This document shows, one piece after another, positions 1-6,913 of a stretch of 64,000 nt of DNA. The translations under genes and the position numbers were made by a program. Source of the DNA: CAYVQA01 sp045119035 (GTDB lineage: Bacteria > Bacillota_I > Bacilli_A > ML615J-28 > CAG-313); contig JBGVCU010000059.1 of the NCBI GenBank assembly GCA_045119035.1, positions 4,918 to 68,917 on the forward strand, read 5' to 3'. Numbering within the stretch: the first letter of the stretch is position 1; each line of letters starts with the position of its first letter. The notes under the pieces were generated by a model. It ran no database searches. It was not told the DNA's origin and saw only the letters and a list, made by a program, of their open reading frames with translations.

Positions 1-2
1 AT

Positions 3-428
3 TATTTAGGAGCAGTAATCTCAGGTTTCTTCGGCGGACTAGGTGGTGGATTAGCTGCTCAAGCAATATTCTCTGTGGCTGGAGGACTAGCAGATGCTGC
101 TATATCCGGAGATTTACATGAAAATGGTTTTTGGAGCACAATGGGAAGTATCGCCCTATCTACTGCAATATCATTTGGAGCAGGAGCTTTATCAAGAATA
201 ATTTCTAATAAAATTCAAATTAAAAAGCTAAATACCGATCCATTTAATAACAGAAATGTGGTTAGAAACTTGGGTGTTAATTATAGTTTTAAAAAGAATG
301 GTAAGTCAGTAGAAGCAGCAATAAAAGCAATAAAAAATGGAAATTGGATCTCAAAAACTTTATGGGAAGGTTTTTCTTCTAATCTTGGAGGAAGTACTAC
401 ATCTTTCGTTTGGGGATTAATATTTTAA
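3..428 (+). CDS. C-terminal end of an RHS/polymorphic-toxin-like protein (5' truncated by window edge)
   Basis: The reading frame is open from the window edge, so this is the 3' end of a larger gene; the GTG at 75 is probably not its start. The first ~65 residues are rich in Gly and Ala with a hydrophobic, glycine-zipper look (SGFFGGLGGGLAA), followed by a basic, more polar C-terminus ending in WGLIF. The same layout, a Gly/Ala hydrophobic segment after the core and then a polar end, is seen in the last 190 residues of the RHS protein at 54356-59392. A putative immunity gene follows after 23 bp. The RHS assignment rests on this resemblance and on the neighbouring orphan RHS tail, since the core lies outside the window. 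A membrane-active tail is plausible but unproven. Confidence 0.55.
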   Translation, partial: YLGAVISGFFGGLGGGLAAQAIFSVAGGLADAAISGDLHENGFWSTMGSIALSTAISFGAGALSRIISNKIQIKKLNTDPFNNRNVVRNLGVNYSFKKNGKSVEAAIKAIKNGNWISKTLWEGFSSNLGGSTTSFVWGLIF

Positions 429-451
429 GCATTGAGGGAGATATCTAAATT

Positions 452-1009
452 ATGAAATTAACAAAATATGAATATAATCATAAAGATTGTGATAAAACAG
501 GTAGATCATATTATGCAAAACCTGTGGAAAGATTTGCTTTTGTAATTTTAATAAATCTTGCTATTTTATCTTTGCCATTTGGATTAATCCTTATTGATAA
601 GCCTTATAATATCATTTATGCAATTATAATATTAATTTGCATTTCAATATTTTCTATTATATTGGAATATAATCCTGTTATGATAATAAATTATATTGAT
701 TATATTATGTTTAATTTGTTTTTTAAAAACAACGTATATAAAATTTTTGTCCAAAAATTAAGAGATTATAATAATATACTTAAATTTGAAAAAAAATTAA
801 ATATATCAAATTTAAGAACTTCGTGTGTTAATTCAAAGAAAATATTGTTTCTTTTAAAGAGGAAAGGTTATAAAAAAGGAATTATATGTATGAATAAAAT
901 AATTTTAATTTTGGATAATAACGAAAAAGAGATTATTAAATATAATATAAATGAATTTTCTGATTTAGATAAATTTTTAAAATTTTTAAATAAAAATATT
1001 AATAATTAA
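452..1009 (+). CDS. Small two-TM membrane protein, putative immunity protein for the upstream RHS tail
   Basis: 185 residues with a GAGGGAG-type ribosome binding site just upstream of ATG 452. Two hydrophobic stretches (about residues 27-46 and 51-70) are followed by a basic, Lys/Asn/Ile-rich cytosolic part of about 100 residues. I recognise no named family. The layout of two N-terminal membrane segments plus a small mixed alpha/beta domain also occurs at 1736-2197, 37769-38221 and 61121-61582, each in an RHS neighbourhood. Its position directly after an RHS-type tail is the usual place for a cognate immunity protein; that role is inferred from context only. Confidence 0.5.
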   Translation: MKLTKYEYNHKDCDKTGRSYYAKPVERFAFVILINLAILSLPFGLILIDKPYNIIYAIIILICISIFSIILEYNPVMIINYIDYIMFNLFFKNNVYKIFVQKLRDYNNILKFEKKLNISNLRTSCVNSKKILFLLKRKGYKKGIICMNKIILILDNNEKEIIKYNINEFSDLDKFLKFLNKNINN

Positions 1010-1301
1010 ACAAACATCACTTTTAACATTAAGGGTGGAGATGATAATCTCAGTTTCATCCTTTCTTACATTTAGATGACAAGAACGAAACCTGGGAATC
1101 CTAGTTGTCGCAACAGTCGAAAATGCAACTTGTTGCTTTTTCCTTATCCTGCCTATAAAATAAGCAAATTTGCAACACATTTTAGTTCAGTGACTGAGTA
1201 TATTGCATTTGTTTTTCCTACAAATTTTAAAAAATATTTTATTTAATTGTTGTTGGCTTTCATTTTTTATAAAATTGTGCTATAATGAAAAAAATCTAGA
1301 A
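1010..1301 (+). other. 292-bp gap without a convincing gene
   Basis: No credible coding region. Positions 1018-1175 are visibly less AT-rich than their surroundings and contain short inverted segments (GAGATgATAATCTC near 1036-1049, GCAACttGTTGC near 1125-1136). An open frame on the minus strand (986-1180) lacks a good ribosome binding site and resembles no family I know. A possible sigma-A -10 (TATAAT, 1281-1286) lies just before the orphan tail. The segment may be a junction left by past rearrangement. Confidence 0.4.
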
Positions 1302-1721
1302 TTTTCTGTAGGAGGTGCATTATCAGATTTTCACTATTCTGCTTATGGAATTAATGGATATACTACTCTAGATAATTTACCTTCAACAAGTACAAAAATA
1401 TTTAAAGGTATTGGTTTTGGTTTAATTGCTTTAGATGTCATAGAAGCAGGATATTATAGTTATCAAAATGGCCATTCTTTCGGTCAAGTAGTACTAAATG
1501 TCAGATTGACTACAGGGAAAAACATACTTGTCTTTAAAGCAGCTACAGGTGTGGCAATAACTGTTGGAACTTGGGCAGGAGCAAAATTTGGGTCTTCTTT
1601 GGGATCAGCTGCTGGACCAGTAGGATTTGCTATCGGAGCGGTGGCAGGGGCTGCCGTTGGATGGATTATTGATGAGTTTGGTGATGTGATTATTGATTGG
1701 GTAGTAGGATGGTTTGATTAA
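1302..1721 (+). pseudogene. Orphan RHS C-terminal tail (no core attached)
   Basis: The frame reads FSVGGALSDFHYSAYG and continues as a Gly/Ala-rich hydrophobic sequence (GTWAGAKFGSSLGSAAGPVG, then AIGAVAGAAVGWIID), ending GWFD-stop. RHS1 at 32138-37753 has SVGG just after its core boundary and ends NSWFD-stop, so this is a displaced tail of that type. The frame stays open back to 1203, but those residues look like translated noise. No start codon with a ribosome binding site sits at the boundary; an AGGAGG at 1310-1315 encodes the VGG itself. It is probably not translated alone, but could act as a donor cassette. A putative immunity gene follows after 14 bp, as in RHS1. Confidence 0.6.
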
Positions 1722-1735
1722 TTAGGAGGAAAAAT

Positions 1736-2197
1736 ATGAAAATAATACCAGTTAAATTTATTATTATTTTAAGTCTTATCTGTATATTAATTTTTCCAAC
1801 ATGCTTTTATTTAATTGGATTCTTAGTTTTCTATTTATTAACACTTGGTAATTCAGTGGTTCCATTTTATTTAATCTGTGCTCCAATGGGGTTTGGTATA
1901 CTTTTTGAGTTTTTGGTTTTAATAACTCCGGAATTTTTTAAATTAATTATTAAAAATGGAATTATTGAAAATAATATAATGGATGGAACTAATAATGATG
2001 GATGGTGCGAAAGTATATCTAATATTAGAAAAATTGAATTAGTCGGAAAAGAGGAAGTACAAAAATACTTTAAGCAATTTAATAAAAGCAAAGCTATATT
2101 AATTGATTTTGGAAATTATAATGTTAAATATATTTATGTTGGATTATTTTCTAAAAAGCAAATCAAAAAAATAATGAAATTATTAAACAATAAATAA
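1736..2197 (+). CDS. Two-TM small membrane protein, putative immunity protein of the orphan tail
   Basis: 153 residues behind a clear TAGGAGGA ribosome binding site. Two hydrophobic segments (about residues 7-38 and 42-66) precede a ~80-residue polar domain (from IIKNGIIENNIMDG) that looks beta-rich and could be PH-like. The gene lies 14 bp after the orphan RHS tail and its stop codon opens the ~380-bp repeat shared with the RHS1 cassette, so tail, immunity gene and repeat form a module equivalent to the end of RHS1 plus 37769-38221. No named family recognised; immunity function is inferred from position and architecture. Confidence 0.5.
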   Translation: MKIIPVKFIIILSLICILIFPTCFYLIGFLVFYLLTLGNSVVPFYLICAPMGFGILFEFLVLITPEFFKLIIKNGIIENNIMDGTNNDGWCESISNIRKIELVGKEEVQKYFKQFNKSKAILIDFGNYNVKYIYVGLFSKKQIKKIMKLLNNK

Positions 2198-2216
2198 AAC
2201 ATAGAATTTAGACACT

Positions 2217-2254
2217 AACCACTTTGTTGAGTAACACCAATAAGGTGGTTTTTT
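2217..2254 (+). terminator. Rho-independent terminator after the orphan cassette
   Basis: AACCACTT pairs with AAGGTGGTT around an inner TTG/CAA segment, followed by TTTTTT. The same hairpin with compensating changes occurs at 38244-38280. Confidence 0.75.
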
Positions 2255-2412
2255 ATATGTAATCTAGGTATTCTAGTTACTAAATATTGACGTGTGAAGA
2301 AAAGTGAAGGACGATTTATCCTGTTACAGATTTATATAACTTTTAAAATTTTTTAATTTTGACCCGGACACTTTAATAGTTAAATGTATGTTACTATTGA
2401 AGGAGAAATTTT

Positions 2413-2553
2413 ATGAGTAAAGAAAAGGTTATTGAAATTAAAATAAACGATGTGACTTATATTGTGTCTGAAGTAAATAGAAATGATGATCACTTAAAAC
2501 AAATAATTAAAGATATACTCATAGAAATATTAAAATATGAGAATAAACATTAA
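2413..2553 (+). CDS. 46-residue transposon-associated small protein (TnpW-like, tentative)
   Basis: ATG at 2413 follows GAAGGAGAAATTTT, a good ribosome binding site. The protein starts MSKEKVIEIKINDVTYIVSE and has a polar middle and an amphipathic end. A near-identical 46-residue paralog is at 38432-38572. The pattern of a short basic start, an 'I-x-DVTYIVSE' strand and a C-terminal 'IIKDILIEI' helix resembles the small TnpW-type proteins beside large serine recombinases of Tn4451-like elements, and a recombinase remnant does follow 54 bp downstream. The family name is from memory and is tentative; conservation between copies supports a real gene. Confidence 0.5.
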   Translation: MSKEKVIEIKINDVTYIVSEVNRNDDHLKQIIKDILIEILKYENKH

Positions 2554-2607
2554 TAATATGATAAAACATAGATGGCTAGTCATATGTTTTATTTTACAGG
2601 AGGTAAA

Positions 2608-2721
2608 ATGAAACAAAAAGAAGTATATAAGACAGCAATTTATTGTCGTTTATCATTAGATGATGGATATTCGGGTTTTAATTACAATCCATCCAATTTT
2701 AAAAATATAGCAAGATATTAA
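2608..2721 (+). pseudogene. Internally deleted large serine recombinase remnant
   Basis: A strong ribosome binding site (ACAGGAGG) precedes ATG 2608. The 37-residue product reads YKTAIYCRLSLDDG, the start of the resolvase domain with the catalytic-serine motif (YCRLS), then passes directly into DGYSGFNYNPSNFKN, which matches the later DGYSGxNfxRPxF motif of the same domain. Around 100 codons normally between these motifs are missing, and the frame stops at once. Both motifs contain 'DDG', so a deletion between short repeats is likely. It is certainly inactive and marks a decayed element. Confidence 0.75.
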
Positions 2722-2751
2722 AAAGGTTCAATATTTTAATATGTTATTTAA

Positions 2752-2785
2752 AATCCCTCACCTATTTATAAGGTGAGGGATTTAT
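2752..2785. terminator. Bidirectional terminator between the recombinase remnant and recU
   Basis: Perfect 12-bp stem AATCCCTCACCT / AGGTGAGGGATT with a 7-nt loop. It has a T-rich run on the plus side and an A-run upstream that serves the minus-strand recU transcript. Confidence 0.8.
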
Positions 2786-3321
2786 TACATTAATATATCA
2801 ATTATCTTTAGGTAATTTAGTTCAATATAATCATTGCTTTCTACTAAATAAGCTTCTTCTTTAAATACATGATAAGGTATACTTTTTCTTCTTTTTTCTG
2901 ATGTATCATGATAATATTTACTAAAAATTTCTATTGGTAGTAAATACACTTCATTAAGTGTAGAAAATTCAATTATTAAAAAACTAATACCACCATGTTT
3001 TTTAACAGTTTCTAAATGTTTTATTTGATGTTTATAAATTCGATTGTAAGAAAAAGATTTTGCTTGTGTTGTTTTTGCTTCAAAGTCAATATATTTTCCT
3101 TTATAAATACCATTATAATCTGTTGTTGATGGTATTTTAAAATAAGCTTCTGTGATTTTGGCTCTGGAACGTTTCGGATACATTACTTTAACAAGTTGAA
3201 TTGGTGTAGGTTTTTTGTAAATTATAGCTATATCATGGTCTAAATAATGATTATTTGCAAGATTAATTTTATTTTCAAAAGAAATACCTAAATTTGCTTT
3301 TTTTATATTTTTTCCAAACAT
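2785..3321 (-). CDS. recU: Holliday junction resolvase RecU
   Basis: 178 residues from the ATG at 3321, chosen because the minus strand has AAAGGGGGATATA directly upstream; a longer frame to 3357 lacks such a site. RecU cleaves four-way junctions in homologous recombination and chromosome segregation in Bacillota. The family core is visible: STTDYNGIYKGKYIDFEAK with the acidic metal-binding residues (D, then E-x-K), then a conserved KHQIKHLETVKKHGGISFL segment. In many Firmicutes recU pairs with a penicillin-binding protein gene. Here it stands alone, facing away from rny and between a decayed mobile element and the rny operon. Confidence 0.93.
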   Translation of the reverse strand: MFGKNIKKANLGISFENKINLANNHYLDHDIAIIYKKPTPIQLVKVMYPKRSRAKITEAYFKIPSTTDYNGIYKGKYIDFEAKTTQAKSFSYNRIYKHQIKHLETVKKHGGISFLIIEFSTLNEVYLLPIEIFSKYYHDTSEKRRKSIPYHVFKEEAYLVESNDYIELNYLKIIDILM

Positions 3322-3442
3322 ATTATATCCCCCTTTATGTTTATATAATTTTATCATTTTATTATTAAGTTAAACAAGTAAAATACTAAATTTCAAAGGT
3401 TTTTTAAAATATTTTCAAAATCAAGATATTCTATTTAATTGT

Positions 3443-3471
3443 TTGACTTTAAAATGATTTTATAGTATAAT
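3443..3471 (+). promoter_or_regulatory. Sigma-A-type promoter for rny
   Basis: TTGACT (3443-3448), 17-bp spacer, TATAAT (3466-3471), about 65 bp before the start codon. It lies between the divergent recU and rny genes. Confidence 0.8.
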
Positions 3472-3537
3472 TAATAAGGTATTAAAAAAGGTTTTAATAT
3501 TTTAAAAAATATTTTATATATAGAAGGAGAAAAAGAA

Positions 3538-5181
3538 ATGCCAACATTAATTTTAGCGTCTTTAGGGACAATAATGGGTTGGATTTTCTTCGTTGTTGCT
3601 TTAGTTGCAGCTGCTTTTGTTATTTTATTTGTTAACAAAAGTGCTGAAGGAAGAGGCGAATCTAAAGGTTATTCAAGAGGTAAGAACGAAGGTGTTCTTG
3701 AAACAGAAGAACGTTTCCGTGCTCTTGGAAAACAAGCTGAAAAAATTATTGAAGATGCAAAAAAAGAAGGAGAATCTTCTAAACGTACATTAATAAATGA
3801 AGCTAAATTAGAAATTGCAGATTTAAAGAAAAATCACGAAAAAGAAGTAAATGAAAAGAAAATGGAACTTCAAGATCAAGCAAAAAAACTAGATCGTCGT
3901 GAAGAAAAATTAGATGACCGTTCAAACAACTTAGATAAACGTGAAGATAGTTTAATCCAAAAAGAAAATAAACTTGAAGAACGTAAAGCAGAAGTTGAAA
4001 AAAGAAGTGACAAAGTTGAGGAATTAATCCAAGAACAAGAAAAGAGATTATACGAAATCGGTAGTTTAACAAACTCTGAAGCTCGTGAAATGATTTTAGA
4101 AAAAGTTGAAAATGAAATGGAATCTGAGATTGCTGTTTACATTAAAGAAGAAGTTGAAAAAGCTAAATATGAAGCTACTAGAAAATCTCAAGTTATTCTA
4201 GCTAATGCTATTCAACAATACGCTAATGAAACAATTCAAGAAAAAACAGTATCTGTTGTTTCACTTCCAAATGATGAAATGAAAGGACGTATTATCGGTC
4301 GTGAAGGGCGTAATATTCGTGCAATAGAAGCCGTAACAGGAGTTGACTTAATTATCGATGATACACCAGATTCTGTAGTTGTTTCATGTTTTGATCCAAT
4401 TAGACGTGAAATAGCTCGTCGTACACTAGAAACTTTAATTTCAGATGGTCGTATTCAACCACCTCGAATTGAAGAAGTATTTAACAAATGTACAAAAGAA
4501 TTAGAAATGCAAATGCGTGAAGAAGGAGAAAAAGCAATATTTGAAACAGGTATTGGAAAAATTCATCCTGAACTTGTTAAACTTGTTGGAAGATTATATT
4601 TTAGAACAAGTTATGGACAAAATGCATTAGCTCACTCAAAAGAAGTTGCTTTCCTTGCTGGAAAACTTGCAGCTGAAATTGGTGAAGATGAAATCTTAGC
4701 ACGTCGTGCTGGATTACTTCATGATATTGGTAAAGCTGTTGACCATGAAATGGAAGGAAGCCATGTTGATATCGGTGTTGATTTAGCTACTAAGTTTAGA
4801 GAACACGCAACAGTAATTGATGCTATTGCATCTCACCATGGTGACAAAGAAGCTCAAACAATTATTGCTCATTTAGTTGCAGCAGCTGATACTTTATCTG
4901 CAGCAAGACCTGGTGCTAGAAGTGAATCATTAGATAGTTATATTAAACGTCTTCAACAATTAGAAGAATTAACAAATGAGTTTAAAGGTGTTGATAAATC
5001 ATATGCTCTTCAAGCTGGACGTGAAGTTAGAATTATGGTTAAACCAGAAGAAGTTGATGATGCAACAGCTTATAAACTAGCAAGAGACATTAAAAACAAA
5101 ATTGAAACTACAATGCAATATCCTGGTAACATCAAAGTTGTTGTTATTAGAGAAGTTCGTGTAAACGAAGTAGCTAGATAG
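3538..5181 (+). CDS. rny: Ribonuclease Y
   Basis: 547 residues, close to the usual ~520. RNase Y is the membrane-anchored endoribonuclease that initiates mRNA decay in Bacillota and is part of the degradosome-like complex. Visible in order: an N-terminal membrane segment (about residues 4-31), a long charged Glu/Lys/Arg coiled coil (about 60-215), a KH domain with GRIIGREGRNIRAIEAVTGV (about 250-270), and an HD domain with LLHDIGKAVDHE (HD near 394-395) that forms the metal site. The start has a good AGAAGGAG site. ymdB follows after 13 bp and spoVS and miaB further on, the conserved Bacillus order. Confidence 0.97.
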   Translation: MPTLILASLGTIMGWIFFVVALVAAAFVILFVNKSAEGRGESKGYSRGKNEGVLETEERFRALGKQAEKIIEDAKKEGESSKRTLINEAKLEIADLKKNHEKEVNEKKMELQDQAKKLDRREEKLDDRSNNLDKREDSLIQKENKLEERKAEVEKRSDKVEELIQEQEKRLYEIGSLTNSEAREMILEKVENEMESEIAVYIKEEVEKAKYEATRKSQVILANAIQQYANETIQEKTVSVVSLPNDEMKGRIIGREGRNIRAIEAVTGVDLIIDDTPDSVVVSCFDPIRREIARRTLETLISDGRIQPPRIEEVFNKCTKELEMQMREEGEKAIFETGIGKIHPELVKLVGRLYFRTSYGQNALAHSKEVAFLAGKLAAEIGEDEILARRAGLLHDIGKAVDHEMEGSHVDIGVDLATKFREHATVIDAIASHHGDKEAQTIIAHLVAAADTLSAARPGARSESLDSYIKRLQQLEELTNEFKGVDKSYALQAGREVRIMVKPEEVDDATAYKLARDIKNKIETTMQYPGNIKVVVIREVRVNEVAR

Positions 5182-5194
5182 GAAAATAAGTTAA

Positions 5195-5971
5195 ATGAAA
5201 ATATTATTAATTGGCGATATTTTTAGTAAAGCAGGTCGTGACATTATAGAAGATGTTCTTCCTACTATTAAACAAGATTATGGAATTAATTTTATTGTTG
5301 CAAATGGTGAGAATATTGCACATGGAAATGGAATTAATGAAAAATATTATCGCTTTTTATTAGATAATCATGTTGATGTTGTAACACTTGGAAATCATAC
5401 ATTTGGAAATCAAGATGTTTTGAATTTTATGAATGACGCAAAACATTTAGTAAGACCTCTTAATTATCCAAATTGTACTCATGGAAGAGGATATACAACA
5501 ATCAAATATAATCAAACAACAATTACGGTATTTCAAGTATTAGGTCGTACATTTGATAATAGTTCTTTAGATTGTCCATTTAAAGCAACAGAAGAATTAT
5601 TAAAGAATGTTAAAAGTGATATCTATATTTGTGATTTTCATGGAGAAGCAACTTCTGAAAAGATTGCTTATGGACTTCATTTTGATGGACGTGTAAACAT
5701 TATTGTTGGTACACATACACATGTTCAAACAAATGATGCTCATGTACTTCAAAATGGTACAATGTATATGACGGATTTAGGTATGACTGGTGCAAGAGAT
5801 GGTGTAATTGGAGTTGAACCACAGTATATTATTAAGAAGTTTTTAACAGGTATGCCAACTCGTCATGTGCCTATGGAAAACGGTAAAAAACAATTCTGTG
5901 GACTTGTTGTAGATATTAATGAAACTAATCATAAAGTGACATCTTTCGACATTATTAATGTGATAAAATAG
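5195..5971 (+). CDS. ymdB: YmdB-family metallophosphoesterase (2',3'-cNMP phosphodiesterase)
   Basis: 258 residues, the usual family length. In Bacillus subtilis YmdB is a 2',3'-cyclic-nucleotide phosphodiesterase that affects sporulation, biofilm and motility decisions. Dimetal-site motifs are visible: GDIFSKAGR near the start, NGENIAHGNG, LGNHTFGNQD, and GTHTHVQTND near residue 175. It follows rny in the same operon. The ribosome binding site (AGGAAAA) is weaker than its neighbours', so translation may be partly coupled to rny. Assignment is firm at family level; the physiological role here is by analogy. Confidence 0.94.
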   Translation: MKILLIGDIFSKAGRDIIEDVLPTIKQDYGINFIVANGENIAHGNGINEKYYRFLLDNHVDVVTLGNHTFGNQDVLNFMNDAKHLVRPLNYPNCTHGRGYTTIKYNQTTITVFQVLGRTFDNSSLDCPFKATEELLKNVKSDIYICDFHGEATSEKIAYGLHFDGRVNIIVGTHTHVQTNDAHVLQNGTMYMTDLGMTGARDGVIGVEPQYIIKKFLTGMPTRHVPMENGKKQFCGLVVDINETNHKVTSFDIINVIK

Positions 5972-5973
5972 TT

Positions 5974-5993
5974 ATGTAATTTTTGAATTACAT
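5974..5993 (+). repeat. Perfect short inverted repeat between ymdB and spoVS
   Basis: ATGTAATT-TTTG-AATTACAT, an 8-bp stem with a 4-nt loop directly after ymdB. There is no following T-run, so it is not a clear terminator. It could stabilise the 3' end of the mRNA or bind a regulator of spoVS. Confidence 0.45.
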
Positions 5994-6025
5994 GATGAAA
6001 AATCTAATTAGTATAGGAGGATATT

Positions 6026-6289
6026 ATGGAAGTATTAAAAGTTTCATCAAAATCAAAACCAAATTCAGTAGCTGGAGCTCTAGCAAATGCCTTTAGAGAT
6101 AAGCAAGTTGTAGAGATACAAGCAGTGGGGGCTGGGTCTTTAAATCAAGCTGTTAAAGCTATTGCTATTGCAAGAGGTTATGTTGCTCCAACAGGAAAAG
6201 ATTTAGTATGTATTCCTGCGTTTAGTGACATCGTAATTGATGGGGAAGAACGCACAGCGATTAAATTTATCGTTGAAACAAGAAAATAA
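6026..6289 (+). CDS. spoVS: Stage V sporulation protein S
   Basis: 87 residues, the normal length of this small Alba-like family. The sequence starts MEVLKVSSKSKPNSVAGALA and contains the characteristic VGAGSLNQAVKAIAIARGYV. SpoVS affects septation and coat assembly in B. subtilis, and its loss blocks sporulation at stage V. A strong TAGGAGGA site precedes the ATG. Its place after rny-ymdB matches Bacillus. Together with cotE and the PdaA-like gene it is direct evidence for a sporulation programme. A terminator hairpin follows the stop codon. Confidence 0.96.
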   Translation: MEVLKVSSKSKPNSVAGALANAFRDKQVVEIQAVGAGSLNQAVKAIAIARGYVAPTGKDLVCIPAFSDIVIDGEERTAIKFIVETRK

Positions 6290-6298
6290 GAATATAAG

Positions 6299-6320
6299 AA
6301 GTTGGCATTGCCAACTTTTT
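6299..6320 (+). terminator. Terminator after spoVS
   Basis: AAGTTGGC-ATT-GCCAACTT followed by TTT; the 8-bp stem is perfect. Confidence 0.75.
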
Positions 6321-6338
6321 ACATATTGGAGGGGTAAA

Positions 6339-6902
6339 ATGTCTATTCTACCAATTATTAAAACAGAACGTTTAATATTAAGAAATATTTCCATGGGTGA
6401 TGTTGATGATATGTATGAATATTCAAAAACAAATTTAGTTGGGCCAACAGCTGGATGGAAACCTCATGGTAGTATCTTTGAAACAAAGTCAATTATTGCT
6501 AGTTTTATTGGTAACCAATCAAGAGGTGACTTAGGAGTTTGGGCAATTGTTTTAAAAGAAACTGGGAAAATGATTGGAACTATTGAACTATACAATCATG
6601 TTCCAAAGTTTTTTGCTGAACTTGGCTACTCATTAAATCCTAAATTTTGGGGACATGGTTATGCAACCGAAGCTGCAAAAGCTGTTGTAGATTTTGGATT
6701 TAATAGTTTAAGACTAAAAAGGATAGAAGCAGGAACTTTTGAAACAAATATTCAGTCAATAAGAGTTTGTGAAAAAGTTGGATTTACAAAAGAAGGGGTA
6801 CTTAAAAATAGTTATCTTAGATATGATGGTATTGTTTTTAATAAAGTCATATTTGGATTAACTGATACAGATTATTATCAAAAAATTAAAATAGCTAGTT
6901 AG
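6339..6902 (+). CDS. GNAT acetyltransferase, RimJ/RimL-like
   Basis: 187 residues from ATG 6339, chosen because TGGAGGGG sits 6 bp upstream; a longer open frame begins inside spoVS and is not credible. The start IIKTERLILRNISMGDVDDM is typical of RimJ/RimL-type N-acetyltransferases, and the acetyl-CoA-binding A motif is seen as FWGHGYATEAAKAVVDFGF near residues 105-123. The substrate may be a ribosomal protein N-terminus or a small amine and cannot be told from sequence. It takes the place held by tdh/kbl between spoVS and miaB in Bacillus. Confidence 0.88.
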   Translation: MSILPIIKTERLILRNISMGDVDDMYEYSKTNLVGPTAGWKPHGSIFETKSIIASFIGNQSRGDLGVWAIVLKETGKMIGTIELYNHVPKFFAELGYSLNPKFWGHGYATEAAKAVVDFGFNSLRLKRIEAGTFETNIQSIRVCEKVGFTKEGVLKNSYLRYDGIVFNKVIFGLTDTDYYQKIKIAS

Positions 6903-6913
6903 GAAGAACTAAT

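Larger units (their letters stand above)
2195..2580 (+). repeat. Direct repeat copy 1 (~380 bp), downstream of an RHS tail/immunity module
   Basis: Aligned by eye with 38222-38599 at roughly 85% identity. It starts at the stop codon of the putative immunity gene and contains the terminator hairpin, a ~120-bp non-coding stretch, a small 46-codon gene, and the first ~25 bp after it. The copies have the same orientation and are about 36 kb apart. Similarity ends where copy 1 enters the ribosome binding site of a serine recombinase remnant and copy 2 enters an RHS-tail-like frame. Confidence 0.85.

Noticed and set aside
986..1180. Minus-strand open frame of 64 codons
   Set aside because: No ribosome binding site, no family resemblance, overlaps the end of a plausible plus-strand gene.
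1203..1301. 5' part of the frame that runs into the orphan RHS tail
   Set aside because: Residues look like translated AT-rich noise and no ribosome binding site precedes the apparent start, so only 1302-1721 is reported.
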